NCBI GenBank assembly: GCA_030531245.1 | Contig: JAUNOA010000016.1 | Span: forward strand, 1 to 36,264 | DNA: 36,264 nt | Source of the DNA: Lachnospiraceae bacterium | GTDB taxonomy: Bacteria > Bacillota > Clostridia > Lachnospirales > Lachnospiraceae | Direction: 5' to 3' | Shown: positions 25,370 to 33,095 of the stretch, one piece after another | Numbering within the stretch: the first letter of the stretch is position 1 | How the letters are laid out: the number at the start of each line of letters is the position of its first letter | Notes under the pieces: model-generated | Seen by the model: the letters and a program-made list of their open reading frames with translations, nothing else | What the model was told of the DNA's origin: nothing | Database searches by the model: none | Program-made: the position numbers and the translations under genes

Positions 25370-26983
25370 TCACCCCGGTATATATAAACATATCATTGAG
25401 TACAATCTGTATAATGCAAATGCATTGCAGCATACCATAAAAAATATCACGTAGTTATCTACATCTTTTGTGAGTGCGAGCTTCCGGTTTCTCAGAAGAA
25501 GCAGTGCCGCCGGAAGAAGCGGGAGGAAATACCTTCCCTGCACTCCGAGTATTACGGGACTTGTAAGCGGTGTCCATGCTATCATCATCGAGCCCAGAAG
25601 CAATCCGCTGATTACCAGTCCCACGATCAGAATGATCAGTTTATCTCTGCCCTTAAGCTGCCTGTCCTGTTCCGACGCGGAAAGAGGCAGCATTACCAGA
25701 CCCGCCGTAAGTATCATGATAACGAAGTACGGAACATCCAGTGCCTCATTCACATTTCCGAGATACGCGCCTATCATTGTCTGATGATAATAATCACCCT
25801 GATACATGAGAGTGTCATAAATCACTCTTGCGGACTCGAGCGGATGGTGCAGAACATATGAAACCGTAAATCCGGGTTCACCGGCCCATGGCACATTGCC
25901 TGTTGAACTTGATGCATAATAGGAAATCACTCCGGCATTGACAACAGCCGATGCTCCTATAGCCGCAACGATCAGTATTGCCCAGGCTGCCGCATACATT
26001 CCGGTGCTTTTGAATTTTTCCCTCGGAACTATCAGGAACAGGAAAACAATGAGACTGTACACTATCTTGCACGGACTCATAACGGCAAGGATTATGGCAA
26101 GGATTACAATATCTTTCCATTCGGCACGGTCAGCCCCGTATGCCAGATACAGTATCTCGGCTATAAAGACATATGCACACCCTATCAGCATCGCATCGTA
26201 TGACATTGATGCCGCCAGATTGACAGTCATCGGCAGAAGAACCGATGCCATCATTATGCTTTTTCCGAAAGGCATGATACGTACCGCAAAATACACCAGT
26301 ATGCAGAATACAAGAAGATTGAATATTTTCCCCAGGTTCAGCATCGTGAGGGCACTTGTGTTAAACAGTCGTCCTATGGTTATTCCCGTCGCCTGGGGCA
26401 GATATACAAACGGAGTCGTTACTACACGTATGTGGGCAGACGTAGTCATCCCCGGATCGGCATCATGAAGCTTATTCCAGTTTCTGACTTCATAATAATT
26501 TTTTTCCGTCGGAATCTGTCCGAATACTTCCGTATCCTCTACATAGGCATAATCGGATTTTTTACGTTCTTCATTCACATCCTCAAGTGCCACATCTTCT
26601 TTGCGGATATTTACTTTGCCTGCTTCATCATCCGGCTGTATCATCATAAGCTGATTGGACAGGTAATATGCACTGACATAATGTGAAGGCTCATCCGGTG
26701 CAGAAAGACCCGGCATGACCCTTATAAACGAAATACCCAGAAGGAATACAGCTATGATCCAGATTATCTCTCTTTTGAAATTCGTGCATATCAGGAATAT
26801 GCCTACGCATAGTGACAGCATGACAAGCCCGATTGTCAGCATACCGTATTCGGAAAGCAGAAAAGTATGACCTGTTGCCCTCATTGCAAAAATGACATAA
26901 TACACCTGCCAGAGTGCCGGTATAGCCATAGCAATAAACACCCCGACAAATAATTTTTTATGTTTGCTCAGTATTTCGTCCAT
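25370..26983 (-). CDS. DUF2142 family membrane protein (GT-C-like)
   Basis: A 537-aa protein with about 12 membrane helices. The outer loop after the third or fourth helix carries PGLSAPDEPSHYVSAYYL, the characteristic PDEPxHY motif of DUF2142 proteins. A long hydrophilic stretch (~115-185) follows, then further helices. DUF2142 members are found in surface polysaccharide loci and resemble GT-C glycosyltransferases; the reaction is not established. Here it follows a DPM1-like GT2 with a 16-nt overlap, and that enzyme could supply a lipid-phosphate sugar. AAGG precedes the ATG. The rmlC gene follows closely. Confidence 0.85.
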   Translation of the reverse strand: MDEILSKHKKLFVGVFIAMAIPALWQVYYVIFAMRATGHTFLLSEYGMLTIGLVMLSLCVGIFLICTNFKREIIWIIAVFLLGISFIRVMPGLSAPDEPSHYVSAYYLSNQLMMIQPDDEAGKVNIRKEDVALEDVNEERKKSDYAYVEDTEVFGQIPTEKNYYEVRNWNKLHDADPGMTTSAHIRVVTTPFVYLPQATGITIGRLFNTSALTMLNLGKIFNLLVFCILVYFAVRIMPFGKSIMMASVLLPMTVNLAASMSYDAMLIGCAYVFIAEILYLAYGADRAEWKDIVILAIILAVMSPCKIVYSLIVFLFLIVPREKFKSTGMYAAAWAILIVAAIGASAVVNAGVISYYASSSTGNVPWAGEPGFTVSYVLHHPLESARVIYDTLMYQGDYYHQTMIGAYLGNVNEALDVPYFVIMILTAGLVMLPLSASEQDRQLKGRDKLIILIVGLVISGLLLGSMMIAWTPLTSPVILGVQGRYFLPLLPAALLLLRNRKLALTKDVDNYVIFFMVCCNAFALYRLYSMICLYIPG

Positions 26984-27639
26984 ATATCCTTCAAAACCTT
27001 TATCATATATTTTGCCGCCTGTGCCGGTGTCAGATAACTTTCTCCCCCGATTCTCTCATCCATAACCGCCGGTATTTCAGCGACCTTTGAACCCTCTTTA
27101 ATCAGGCAGGCGAGTGTCGACGGCTCAGGGGGAAGATTCAGCCCGTTTGCAAATTCCGTAATAAGTTTTCTGTTATACATTCTCATTCCGGAGGTCGGGT
27201 CTTTAATATCTGTACCTGTCTTCTTTCTGATTGCCGACTCAATCATATCGCTTCCTATCATTCGCAGTGTCAGGGGTTTCCTTGCATTTATAAATCTCGA
27301 TGCGATGACGATATCATAACCTTCATCCATCTTTTCTCTCATGGGCAGCACAAACTCGGCGCGGTGCTGCCCGTCACCGTCAAACTGTACGCAATACCTA
27401 TATCCGTTATCATATGCGTATTTCATTCCCGTATGAAAAGCCTCTGCCAGACCTTTGTTCTTAGGATGATCTATGATGTTATATCCTTTTTCATGACATA
27501 CCCTGCTGGTGGAATCCGTTGAACCATCATTAATAATCACATAATCAAAATCTCTGTGATTCTTAATGAGTTCATCCACGACTCTCTCTATATTGGCCTC
27601 CTCGTTGAAGGCCGGAATTATAAGCAGAATATCATTCAT
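26968..27639 (-). CDS. DPM1-like GT2 glycosyltransferase
   Basis: A 223-aa soluble GT2 enzyme with ILLIIPAFNEEANIERVV, VIINDGSTDST and the metal-binding VQFDGDGQH, the set seen in dolichol/polyprenyl-phosphate mannose synthases. A conserved GMRMYNRKL segment and the length also fit that group. Unlike the GtrB-like enzyme in this locus it has no C-terminal membrane helices. It probably makes a polyprenyl-phosphate hexose for the DUF2142 protein encoded immediately after it, since the genes overlap by 16 nt. The start overlaps the preceding GT2 gene by 8 nt. Confidence 0.85.
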   Translation of the reverse strand: MNDILLIIPAFNEEANIERVVDELIKNHRDFDYVIINDGSTDSTSRVCHEKGYNIIDHPKNKGLAEAFHTGMKYAYDNGYRYCVQFDGDGQHRAEFVLPMREKMDEGYDIVIASRFINARKPLTLRMIGSDMIESAIRKKTGTDIKDPTSGMRMYNRKLITEFANGLNLPPEPSTLACLIKEGSKVAEIPAVMDERIGGESYLTPAQAAKYMIKVLKDIWTKY

Positions 27640-28528
27640 TCGTTATGTTCTTTTTACCTTCTCTGCGTCCTGCTCTGTATCCCAGGTATTTCACTCCGCT
27701 TATAAATATAAGCTCCGGAACAAGATACCATTTTCCCATGTGGACCAGCTCTCCGGCTGTAGTCTTTACAAGTTTTATTCCTTCTGATTCTGATCTCACA
27801 TCCGAAAAATATTCCGGATGTTCAGTCTGCGATACCGCAACCTGATAGTTTCTCCTGTACTGCTGATTTGCCGTATAATTATGTGAATGCCGTACGACCG
27901 CATCCGCGCAGTATCTGATGGCATATCCTGCTCTAACCAGCTTCGATCCGTACATCATATCTTCGTTAAAATCAGTTTCATCCACAAATCCGCCCAATTC
28001 ATCGAACTTTGCTTTTTCATATGCACAGCACACATTGGATGCAAAAAATGTCTTGATACCCAACCTGTCGATATCGGCAATGCTTTTTGTCACGGATTCA
28101 GCAGGATAATTAAAGCTTCTTGTGATTTTTTCAATATCGCGTGCATTACTCTTTGCTGTCTGACGCGCGTAACTCATCTTCACAGAATCTCCCATAGCAT
28201 TAAGCAGGTTTTCTATCAGGCTTTCATCAACGGGTACCGCATCCTGTGTCATGCAGACAAAATAATCTGCGGAAGAATACCCTGCTCCGAGATTTCTTGC
28301 ATGGCCGTGATTGAATTCGGCTTTACTTATGTGATGTACTTCGGTCAGCCCTCCTCCGGCATTGGCACAGATCTCATCTCCGCAGTACCTGTTCCATTCG
28401 GACTCATCCGTATTTATGATGATGATTTTTCCGGGTTTCACCGACTGTACGCCAAGCATCCCAAGCAACTTTTCAAAGTCTGCGTCAGGTCTGTATGTCG
28501 GTATTATTATATCCACGGAAATAGCCAT
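27632..28528 (-). CDS. GT2 family glycosyltransferase (rhamnosyltransferase-like)
   Basis: A 298-aa GT2 enzyme: VDIIIPTYRPDADFEKLL at the start, INTDESEW in place of the more usual DDGSTD, then GHARNLGAGYSSADYFVCMT followed by QDAVP, and NEDMMYGSKLVRAGY in the acceptor/base region. The HGHARN and TQDA motifs are typical of rhamnosyltransferase-like enzymes, though the donor is not proven. The ATG at 28528 lies 8 nt after the degT stop. A frame reaching back to a TTG at 28558 would overlap degT and has no better ribosome site. It probably adds one of the first sugars of the repeat unit. Confidence 0.85.
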   Translation of the reverse strand: MAISVDIIIPTYRPDADFEKLLGMLGVQSVKPGKIIIINTDESEWNRYCGDEICANAGGGLTEVHHISKAEFNHGHARNLGAGYSSADYFVCMTQDAVPVDESLIENLLNAMGDSVKMSYARQTAKSNARDIEKITRSFNYPAESVTKSIADIDRLGIKTFFASNVCCAYEKAKFDELGGFVDETDFNEDMMYGSKLVRAGYAIRYCADAVVRHSHNYTANQQYRRNYQVAVSQTEHPEYFSDVRSESEGIKLVKTTAGELVHMGKWYLVPELIFISGVKYLGYRAGRREGKKNITNE

Positions 28529-28536
28529 ATTGTTCT

Positions 28537-29628
28537 TTACCCTGTAATGATCCTGCAAATCTCTTCTATCGTTTCGTGTTCAAGGTCCTGATATATCGGC
28601 AGTGTCAGTATCCTCCGTGAAATATCCCTTGCGACCGGTGTCTCGTCAGGATCATATTCTCCTTTATAACAATCATATGCATTTATGCAGGGATAAAAAT
28701 ATTTCCTTGCATATATCTTATGCCGGGAAAGCTTATCGAATAATTCGTCCCTTGCGTCGGTTATAACCGGCATATATGAATAGTTATATTCTATTTCCGG
28801 ACGGTGCTTCATGAACCTGACTCCTTTATCCGTAAGCTTCTCGCGGTATAAAGCATCGATTTCTTTTCTTGCGGCAATCAGCTCATCAATATGTTTAAGA
28901 TTGCACAGACCCATTGCCGCCTGCAATTCGTTCATCTTGGCATTACCGCCCACAGCCTCAACATGCTCCTGATCCATGATTCCGAAATTTTTCAGCTGAT
29001 ACAGCATCATCCCGAAGTTGTATTTATCACCGTTAAAAGTAACTGCTCCGCCCTCAATCGTGTTATATACCTTTGTTGCATGGAAGGAAAACATCGAAGC
29101 ATCTCCGAAGTTCCCTGCCCCCGTCCCGTTCAGTTTTTCTCCGAATGCGTGTGCCGCATCATAAATGACCTTCAGTCCGTGCTTTTCTGCAATTTCCCCG
29201 ATTCTATATACATCGGCAATATTTCCGTATACATGGACCGGTAAAATTGCTACAGTCCTGTCGGTGATAAGTTCTTCAATCTTTTCCGGATCTATCGTGC
29301 AGTCACTTTCCCGTATATCGCAGAACACCGGTTTAAGACCCTGTCTCACTATGGCATGTGCCGTAGAGGCAAAAGTGAAAGGTGTAGTGATTATTTCGGA
29401 ACCCTTCGGGAACCCGAAAGCCTGAATGCACATTTCAAGTGCCAGATGTCCGTTGACAAAAAGTTCGATTCCGGATACTCCAAGATAAGCCCGAAGTTTT
29501 TCTTTGAGTTCTTCGTGCAGATTTCCCATGTTAGTAAGCCACGCCGAATTCCATATTTTATCCAAATATTCATCGAATTCTGCACGCGGCGGCAAATATG
29601 CTTTTGTTACAAAAACAGATTTTTCCAT
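28537..29628 (-). CDS. DegT/DnrJ/EryC1/StrS family sugar aminotransferase
   Basis: A 363-aa PLP enzyme with VIYDAAHAFG (Asp157 for the cofactor ring nitrogen), SFHATKVYNTIEGG (Lys186, the Schiff-base lysine) and the C-terminal RRILTLPIY. It transfers an amino group to a 4-keto (or 3-keto) dTDP- or UDP-linked 6-deoxysugar, giving an amino sugar for the glycan. The GNLHEELKEKLRAYLG and FVNGHLALE segments are usual for the family. It is the first gene of the minus-strand arm. No Shine-Dalgarno sequence precedes the ATG, and an extended -10 promoter ends only 8 nt upstream, so the mRNA may be leaderless. Confidence 0.92.
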   Translation of the reverse strand: MEKSVFVTKAYLPPRAEFDEYLDKIWNSAWLTNMGNLHEELKEKLRAYLGVSGIELFVNGHLALEMCIQAFGFPKGSEIITTPFTFASTAHAIVRQGLKPVFCDIRESDCTIDPEKIEELITDRTVAILPVHVYGNIADVYRIGEIAEKHGLKVIYDAAHAFGEKLNGTGAGNFGDASMFSFHATKVYNTIEGGAVTFNGDKYNFGMMLYQLKNFGIMDQEHVEAVGGNAKMNELQAAMGLCNLKHIDELIAARKEIDALYREKLTDKGVRFMKHRPEIEYNYSYMPVITDARDELFDKLSRHKIYARKYFYPCINAYDCYKGEYDPDETPVARDISRRILTLPIYQDLEHETIEEICRIITG

Positions 29629-29636
29629 TTGGATTA

Positions 29637-29645
29637 ATTATAACA
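29637..29645 (-). promoter_or_regulatory. Extended -10 promoter of the minus-strand polysaccharide operon
   Basis: TGTTATAAT on the minus strand is a perfect extended -10, with no good -35 at 17 nt. Transcription should begin near 29630, almost at the degT ATG. An alternative pair, TTGACA (29681-29686) with CATATA (29658-29663) at 17-nt spacing, would give a ~22-nt leader, also without a Shine-Dalgarno site. Confidence 0.55.
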
Positions 29646-29661
29646 TAAAGAATGTGATATA

Positions 29662-29670
29662 TGCTATAAT
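29662..29670 (+). promoter_or_regulatory. Extended -10 promoter of the plus-strand glycosyltransferase operon
   Basis: TGCTATAAT is a perfect extended -10 element; no convincing -35 is seen. Transcription should start near 29677, placing the transcript's first bases at the edge of the 11-bp inverted repeat that closes the element at 29680-29846. It faces away from the degT promoter, 17 bp apart. Confidence 0.6.
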
Positions 29671-29679
29671 TTGATTACA

Positions 29680-29846
29680 GTGTCAAAAGTCATTTCCTAC
29701 TACATGCATGTATGTAAGTGGGAATATAACTTTATGATATGCCCCATATGGAGCACGAAATGATGATTTATCATCACGAGAGTGCGGAATGTGGAAGAAT
29801 TGTGAGAGTACGCAGCACGAAACGATTCGTAATCGATTTTTGACAC
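29680..29846 (+). other. 167-nt element closed by an 11-bp terminal inverted repeat: structured leader RNA or MITE-like
   Basis: GTGTCAAAAGT (29680-29690) pairs with ATTTTTGACAC (29836-29846), 11 bp with a single G-U. Inside are three more helices. A 12-bp imperfect hairpin lies at 29694-29724. A GCAC/GTGC stem with an inner TGATGA-TTTA-TCATCA hairpin lies at 29753-29785. A CGATT-CGT-AATCG hairpin at 29823-29835 is followed by a T5 tract. A second GCAC (29815-29818) could compete for the same GTGC, giving two alternative folds. The predicted plus-strand transcript begins 3 nt before it. I recognise no known riboswitch, T-box or insertion sequence. Confidence 0.5.
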
Positions 29847-29890
29847 CCTCGTCATTATTTCAGCAGCTATACAATAGATATGGTATTGTC

Positions 29891-30748
29891 ATGATAAATA
29901 TTATTCTTTGCTCCTATAAGGGAGACAAATACATCCAGGCACAGCGTGAATCCATACTCGGTCAGAAAACCGATGAGGAATTCAGGCTGTATGAATATGA
30001 TGACGAAATACGTCAGAGCGGCTCTGCTGCCCTGAATTTTCTTAGTGCCATAACGGAAGCTCCGGAAGCAGCTTACTATATGCTGTCAGATCAGGACGAT
30101 GTATGGCATCCTGACAAAATCGAAAAACTGTCAGCATTTATAAAGGCAAATGATAACGGTCTTCCGCTTTTGTGCTTCAGCGATGCAGCAGTAGCGGACG
30201 AAAGCCTGAACATTATCGCGGATTCCTTTGTCAAATACCAGGGGATTTCCCCCGAACGAACCGATTTCAATCATCTGCTTCTCCAGAATCAGGTGACCGG
30301 GGCTGCATGTATTTTCAACAATGCTTTGCGCAACAAAATCATCGAACACGAGGTCCCGCAGCATGCGGCTGTCCATGATCACTGGATTGCACTTATTGCA
30401 TCGGCTTTCGGCCGGATATTATATCTGGATGAAGCACTGTATGATTACCGCCAGCATGATAACAATGTGCTTGGTGCACATAAAGCCGGTGTGTTCAGGG
30501 AAACGTCTGAAAGAATGACCGAAGAGGGTTCGAAGAAATCTCACGCCGGTTATGAATCGCTTTTTTCACAGGCGCAGGAATTTCTGGAATTCTATCGCAA
30601 GGATATGTCCCCGGATATGATCGAGGCCTGCGAAGCTTTTATTGAAATCCCGAATCTGACAAAGGCAGAAAAAATCAAAACCATTGCCAGATACGGATTC
30701 ACATATAACAATGCTTATCGTACATTCGGAGAAATACTGTTCATATGA
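29891..30748 (+). CDS. GT2 family glycosyltransferase with a shortened nucleotide-binding region
   Basis: A 285-aa GT2 enzyme: INIILCSYKGDKYIQAQRES at the start, a DD pair in LYEYDDEIRQSG, then AAYYMLSDQDDVWHPDKI with the metal-binding SDQDDVW and LLQNQVTGAACIFN further on. Compared with the usual pattern, the ~25 residues that normally lie between DD(GSTD) and the GSAALNF segment are missing, an in-frame loss close to the donor site. The ATG at 29891 is chosen by homology. A frame extending back to 29789 runs through the structured element, and no Shine-Dalgarno sequence is seen before either. Its stop overlaps the next start (ATGA). Confidence 0.8.
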   Translation: MINIILCSYKGDKYIQAQRESILGQKTDEEFRLYEYDDEIRQSGSAALNFLSAITEAPEAAYYMLSDQDDVWHPDKIEKLSAFIKANDNGLPLLCFSDAAVADESLNIIADSFVKYQGISPERTDFNHLLLQNQVTGAACIFNNALRNKIIEHEVPQHAAVHDHWIALIASAFGRILYLDEALYDYRQHDNNVLGAHKAGVFRETSERMTEEGSKKSHAGYESLFSQAQEFLEFYRKDMSPDMIEACEAFIEIPNLTKAEKIKTIARYGFTYNNAYRTFGEILFI

Positions 30749-31683
30749 CACCGCTTGTTTCAATCTGCATACTTACATACAATCATGAGAAATATGTCGC
30801 TCAGATGCTCGACTCGATGCTCTCGCAGAAAACGGATTTCGGATTTGAAATCCTCATGCATGATGATGCATCCACCGACCGGACTGCCGACATAATCAAA
30901 GGTTATGCACAAAAATATCCGGAAATAATCAAGCCTCTCTTCGAAGAGGAAAACCAGTTCTCAAAATCGGAAATAAAAAACATCTCCGGTATCTATAATT
31001 TCCCGCGGGTACAGGGAAAATACATCGCTATGTGCGAAGGTGACGATTACTGGACGGATGATAATAAACTGGCAGTTCAGACTGAATATATGGAAGCACA
31101 TCCGGACTGTTCTCTCTGTTTTCACAGTGCCCACCGTATCAATATAGATGTGGCCGGTTCTAAACTCATGCGTCCGTATGACCGCACACGAACCGTATCT
31201 CCTGAGGATATTATTGATAAGTCTTCAGGATATCCCACCGCATCTCTTCTGATGCGTGCAGATCTTATGAAAATTCTGCCTGATTTTTATATGAAGGCTC
31301 CTATAGGTGATATCCCTATGCAGCTGACAATGGCAGCAGGGGGATACGGTTATTATATAGACCGTCCGATGTGCGCATATCGTTACTTTGCTCCGGGTTC
31401 ATGGAGCAGGGATATGCTTAACGGCTCCGGTTACATTGACAAACAGAATAAATATCTGCATCAGATGCTGGAAATGTATGATTCTTTCAATGAATTCTCT
31501 GATTATCGTTTTGCTTCATCGGTTGAAAGTGCCAAGAAACGTATAGCATTTGGAAATGCGGTTAACATACGTGACTGGAAATCTATATTCAGCGATAAAA
31601 ACAGGGCATTTCTGAAGGAGCTTCCTTTTAAGGACAGAACTTATTTATGGCTGCAGAAAACAATGAAAAAAACAAGAGTATAG
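30745..31683 (+). CDS. GT2 family glycosyltransferase
   Basis: A 312-aa GT2 enzyme with complete motifs: LVSICILTYNHEKYVAQMLD, HDDASTDRTADII, then YIAMCEGDDYWTDDNKLAVQ, where GDDYW carries the metal-binding acidic residues. YPTASLLMR follows in the acceptor half. This EGDDYW subgroup is common in surface glycan loci of Gram-positive and Gram-negative bacteria, with varied sugar specificity. It overlaps the preceding GT2 by 4 nt and the flippase gene by 37 nt, indicating one transcript. Confidence 0.88.
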   Translation: MTPLVSICILTYNHEKYVAQMLDSMLSQKTDFGFEILMHDDASTDRTADIIKGYAQKYPEIIKPLFEEENQFSKSEIKNISGIYNFPRVQGKYIAMCEGDDYWTDDNKLAVQTEYMEAHPDCSLCFHSAHRINIDVAGSKLMRPYDRTRTVSPEDIIDKSSGYPTASLLMRADLMKILPDFYMKAPIGDIPMQLTMAAGGYGYYIDRPMCAYRYFAPGSWSRDMLNGSGYIDKQNKYLHQMLEMYDSFNEFSDYRFASSVESAKKRIAFGNAVNIRDWKSIFSDKNRAFLKELPFKDRTYLWLQKTMKKTRV

Positions 31684-33095
31684 TATCCGGATTGCTTTGG
31701 AAGCTTCTGGAACTCGGCGGAACTCAGGGCATACAGTTTGTCGTGAGTGTAGTTCTGGCACGTATTCTTACACCTGACGAATTCGGAACTATCGGCCTTA
31801 TAACCATTTTCATCACCATTGCAAACACTTTCGTACAGTCAGGATTCGCTACATCACTTGTTCAGAAAAAAGACGTATATGACGATGATTACTCATCGGT
31901 CATGTGGGTAAGTATTGCTTTTGCAGTCATAATGTACCTGATACTGTTCTTTACTGCACCTCTTATTTCCGGTTATTACGAAGTGCCGGTTCTTACTTCT
32001 CTCATCAGAGTGACCGGTATCATCCTTTTCCCGGGAGCACTGGTATCGATACAGACTTCATATATCGCACGCAACATGCAGTTCAAAAAGCTGTTCGCCG
32101 GTTCATTTATTGCGGTCATCGTTTCAGGTTTTACTGCAATTTTTATGGCATCACGCGGATTCGGTGTATGGTCCATGAGCATGCAGCAGATCATATACTA
32201 CTTTGTTATGATGCTTGTAATGCTCTTCCTGATTTCATGGAAGCCAAAGTTTGTTCTCGCATTCAACCGTGTAAAAGAGTTTCTCGGTTTCGGATGGAAA
32301 ATACTTGTGGCCGGTCTCATAGATACAGTATGGACCAATGTATACGGCCTGGTTATAGGCAAGAAATTTTCAACCGCCGAACTCGGAGGCTACAATCGCG
32401 GAGATCAGTTTCCGAAGCTCATAGCTGCCAATCTGGGAGCTGCCATTCAGGCGGTCATGCTTCCGGTATATTCTAAATCACAGGATGATAAAGAAAAGCT
32501 GAAGGAACTGCTTCAGTCAACCGTCATGTATTCTTCATTCATTCTTCTTCCTATGATGGTCGGGCTGATTGCAGTTGCAAGACCTCTGGTAAGTGTACTG
32601 CTTACAGACAAGTGGCTGTTCTGTGTTCCTTATCTTCAGATACTGGCAGTCAGCTATGCGCTGTACCCGATTCATACAGCCAATCTTCAGGCGGTCAATG
32701 CTCAGGGAAGAAGTGACCTGTTCCTTAAGCTCGAAGTGATTAAAAAAATCTGCGGCATTATTTTTCTTTTCATCGGGCTTCAGTTCGGAATCATCCCTAT
32801 GCTGGTGCTTAAAACAGTCAATGAATTTGTCTGTGCAATAATCAATACACAACCGAACAGAAAACTGCTGAATTATGGATTTCTGAAGCAGCTTGCTGAT
32901 ATTCTTCCGTGCATAGTATCTTCGATCATTATGGGTATCTGTGTATCAGCGCTCGTATTTACAGGTCTTTCCGGAATAATACTTCTGATGCTTCAGATTA
33001 TTGTAGGAATCATCACGTATCTTATTTTTTCGTTTATCATTAACCGTAAAGTGATTTCAGGATTCAGGGACAGCATTGTAAGGAGTTTAAGATGA
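31647..33095 (+). CDS. Wzx-type polysaccharide flippase (polysaccharide transporter family)
   Basis: A 482-aa membrane protein with about 12-14 helices. N-terminal segments SGLLWKLLELGGTQGIQFVV followed by VVLARILTPDEFG, and later LRVKEFLGFGWK-like and GYNRGDQFPKLIA segments, are typical of the WzxC/TuaB branch of the MOP superfamily. It would flip undecaprenyl-diphosphate-linked units to the outer face. It is the second flippase in the locus, beside an ABC exporter, which suggests more than one glycan or a separate decoration unit. The start lies within the end of the preceding GT2 gene and the stop overlaps the GT8 start (ATGA). Confidence 0.9.
   Translation: MAAENNEKNKSIVSGLLWKLLELGGTQGIQFVVSVVLARILTPDEFGTIGLITIFITIANTFVQSGFATSLVQKKDVYDDDYSSVMWVSIAFAVIMYLILFFTAPLISGYYEVPVLTSLIRVTGIILFPGALVSIQTSYIARNMQFKKLFAGSFIAVIVSGFTAIFMASRGFGVWSMSMQQIIYYFVMMLVMLFLISWKPKFVLAFNRVKEFLGFGWKILVAGLIDTVWTNVYGLVIGKKFSTAELGGYNRGDQFPKLIAANLGAAIQAVMLPVYSKSQDDKEKLKELLQSTVMYSSFILLPMMVGLIAVARPLVSVLLTDKWLFCVPYLQILAVSYALYPIHTANLQAVNAQGRSDLFLKLEVIKKICGIIFLFIGLQFGIIPMLVLKTVNEFVCAIINTQPNRKLLNYGFLKQLADILPCIVSSIIMGICVSALVFTGLSGIILLMLQIIVGIITYLIFSFIINRKVISGFRDSIVRSLR

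Noticed and set aside
27887-28591. 234-codon open frame opposite the GT2/degT junction
   Set aside because: It is antisense to genes with clear catalytic motifs; its composition is that of a shadow frame.
29680-29846. Known riboswitch (cyclic-di-GMP, T-box, SAM and similar)
   Set aside because: The diagnostic sequences (for example GGCAAACC of GEMM or the T-box AGGGUGGNACCGCG) are absent.
29789-29890. N-terminal extension of the first plus-strand GT2 from an ATG at 29789
   Set aside because: It would translate through the structured element, has no ribosome site, and adds 34 residues ahead of the canonical GT2 start MINIILCSYKG.
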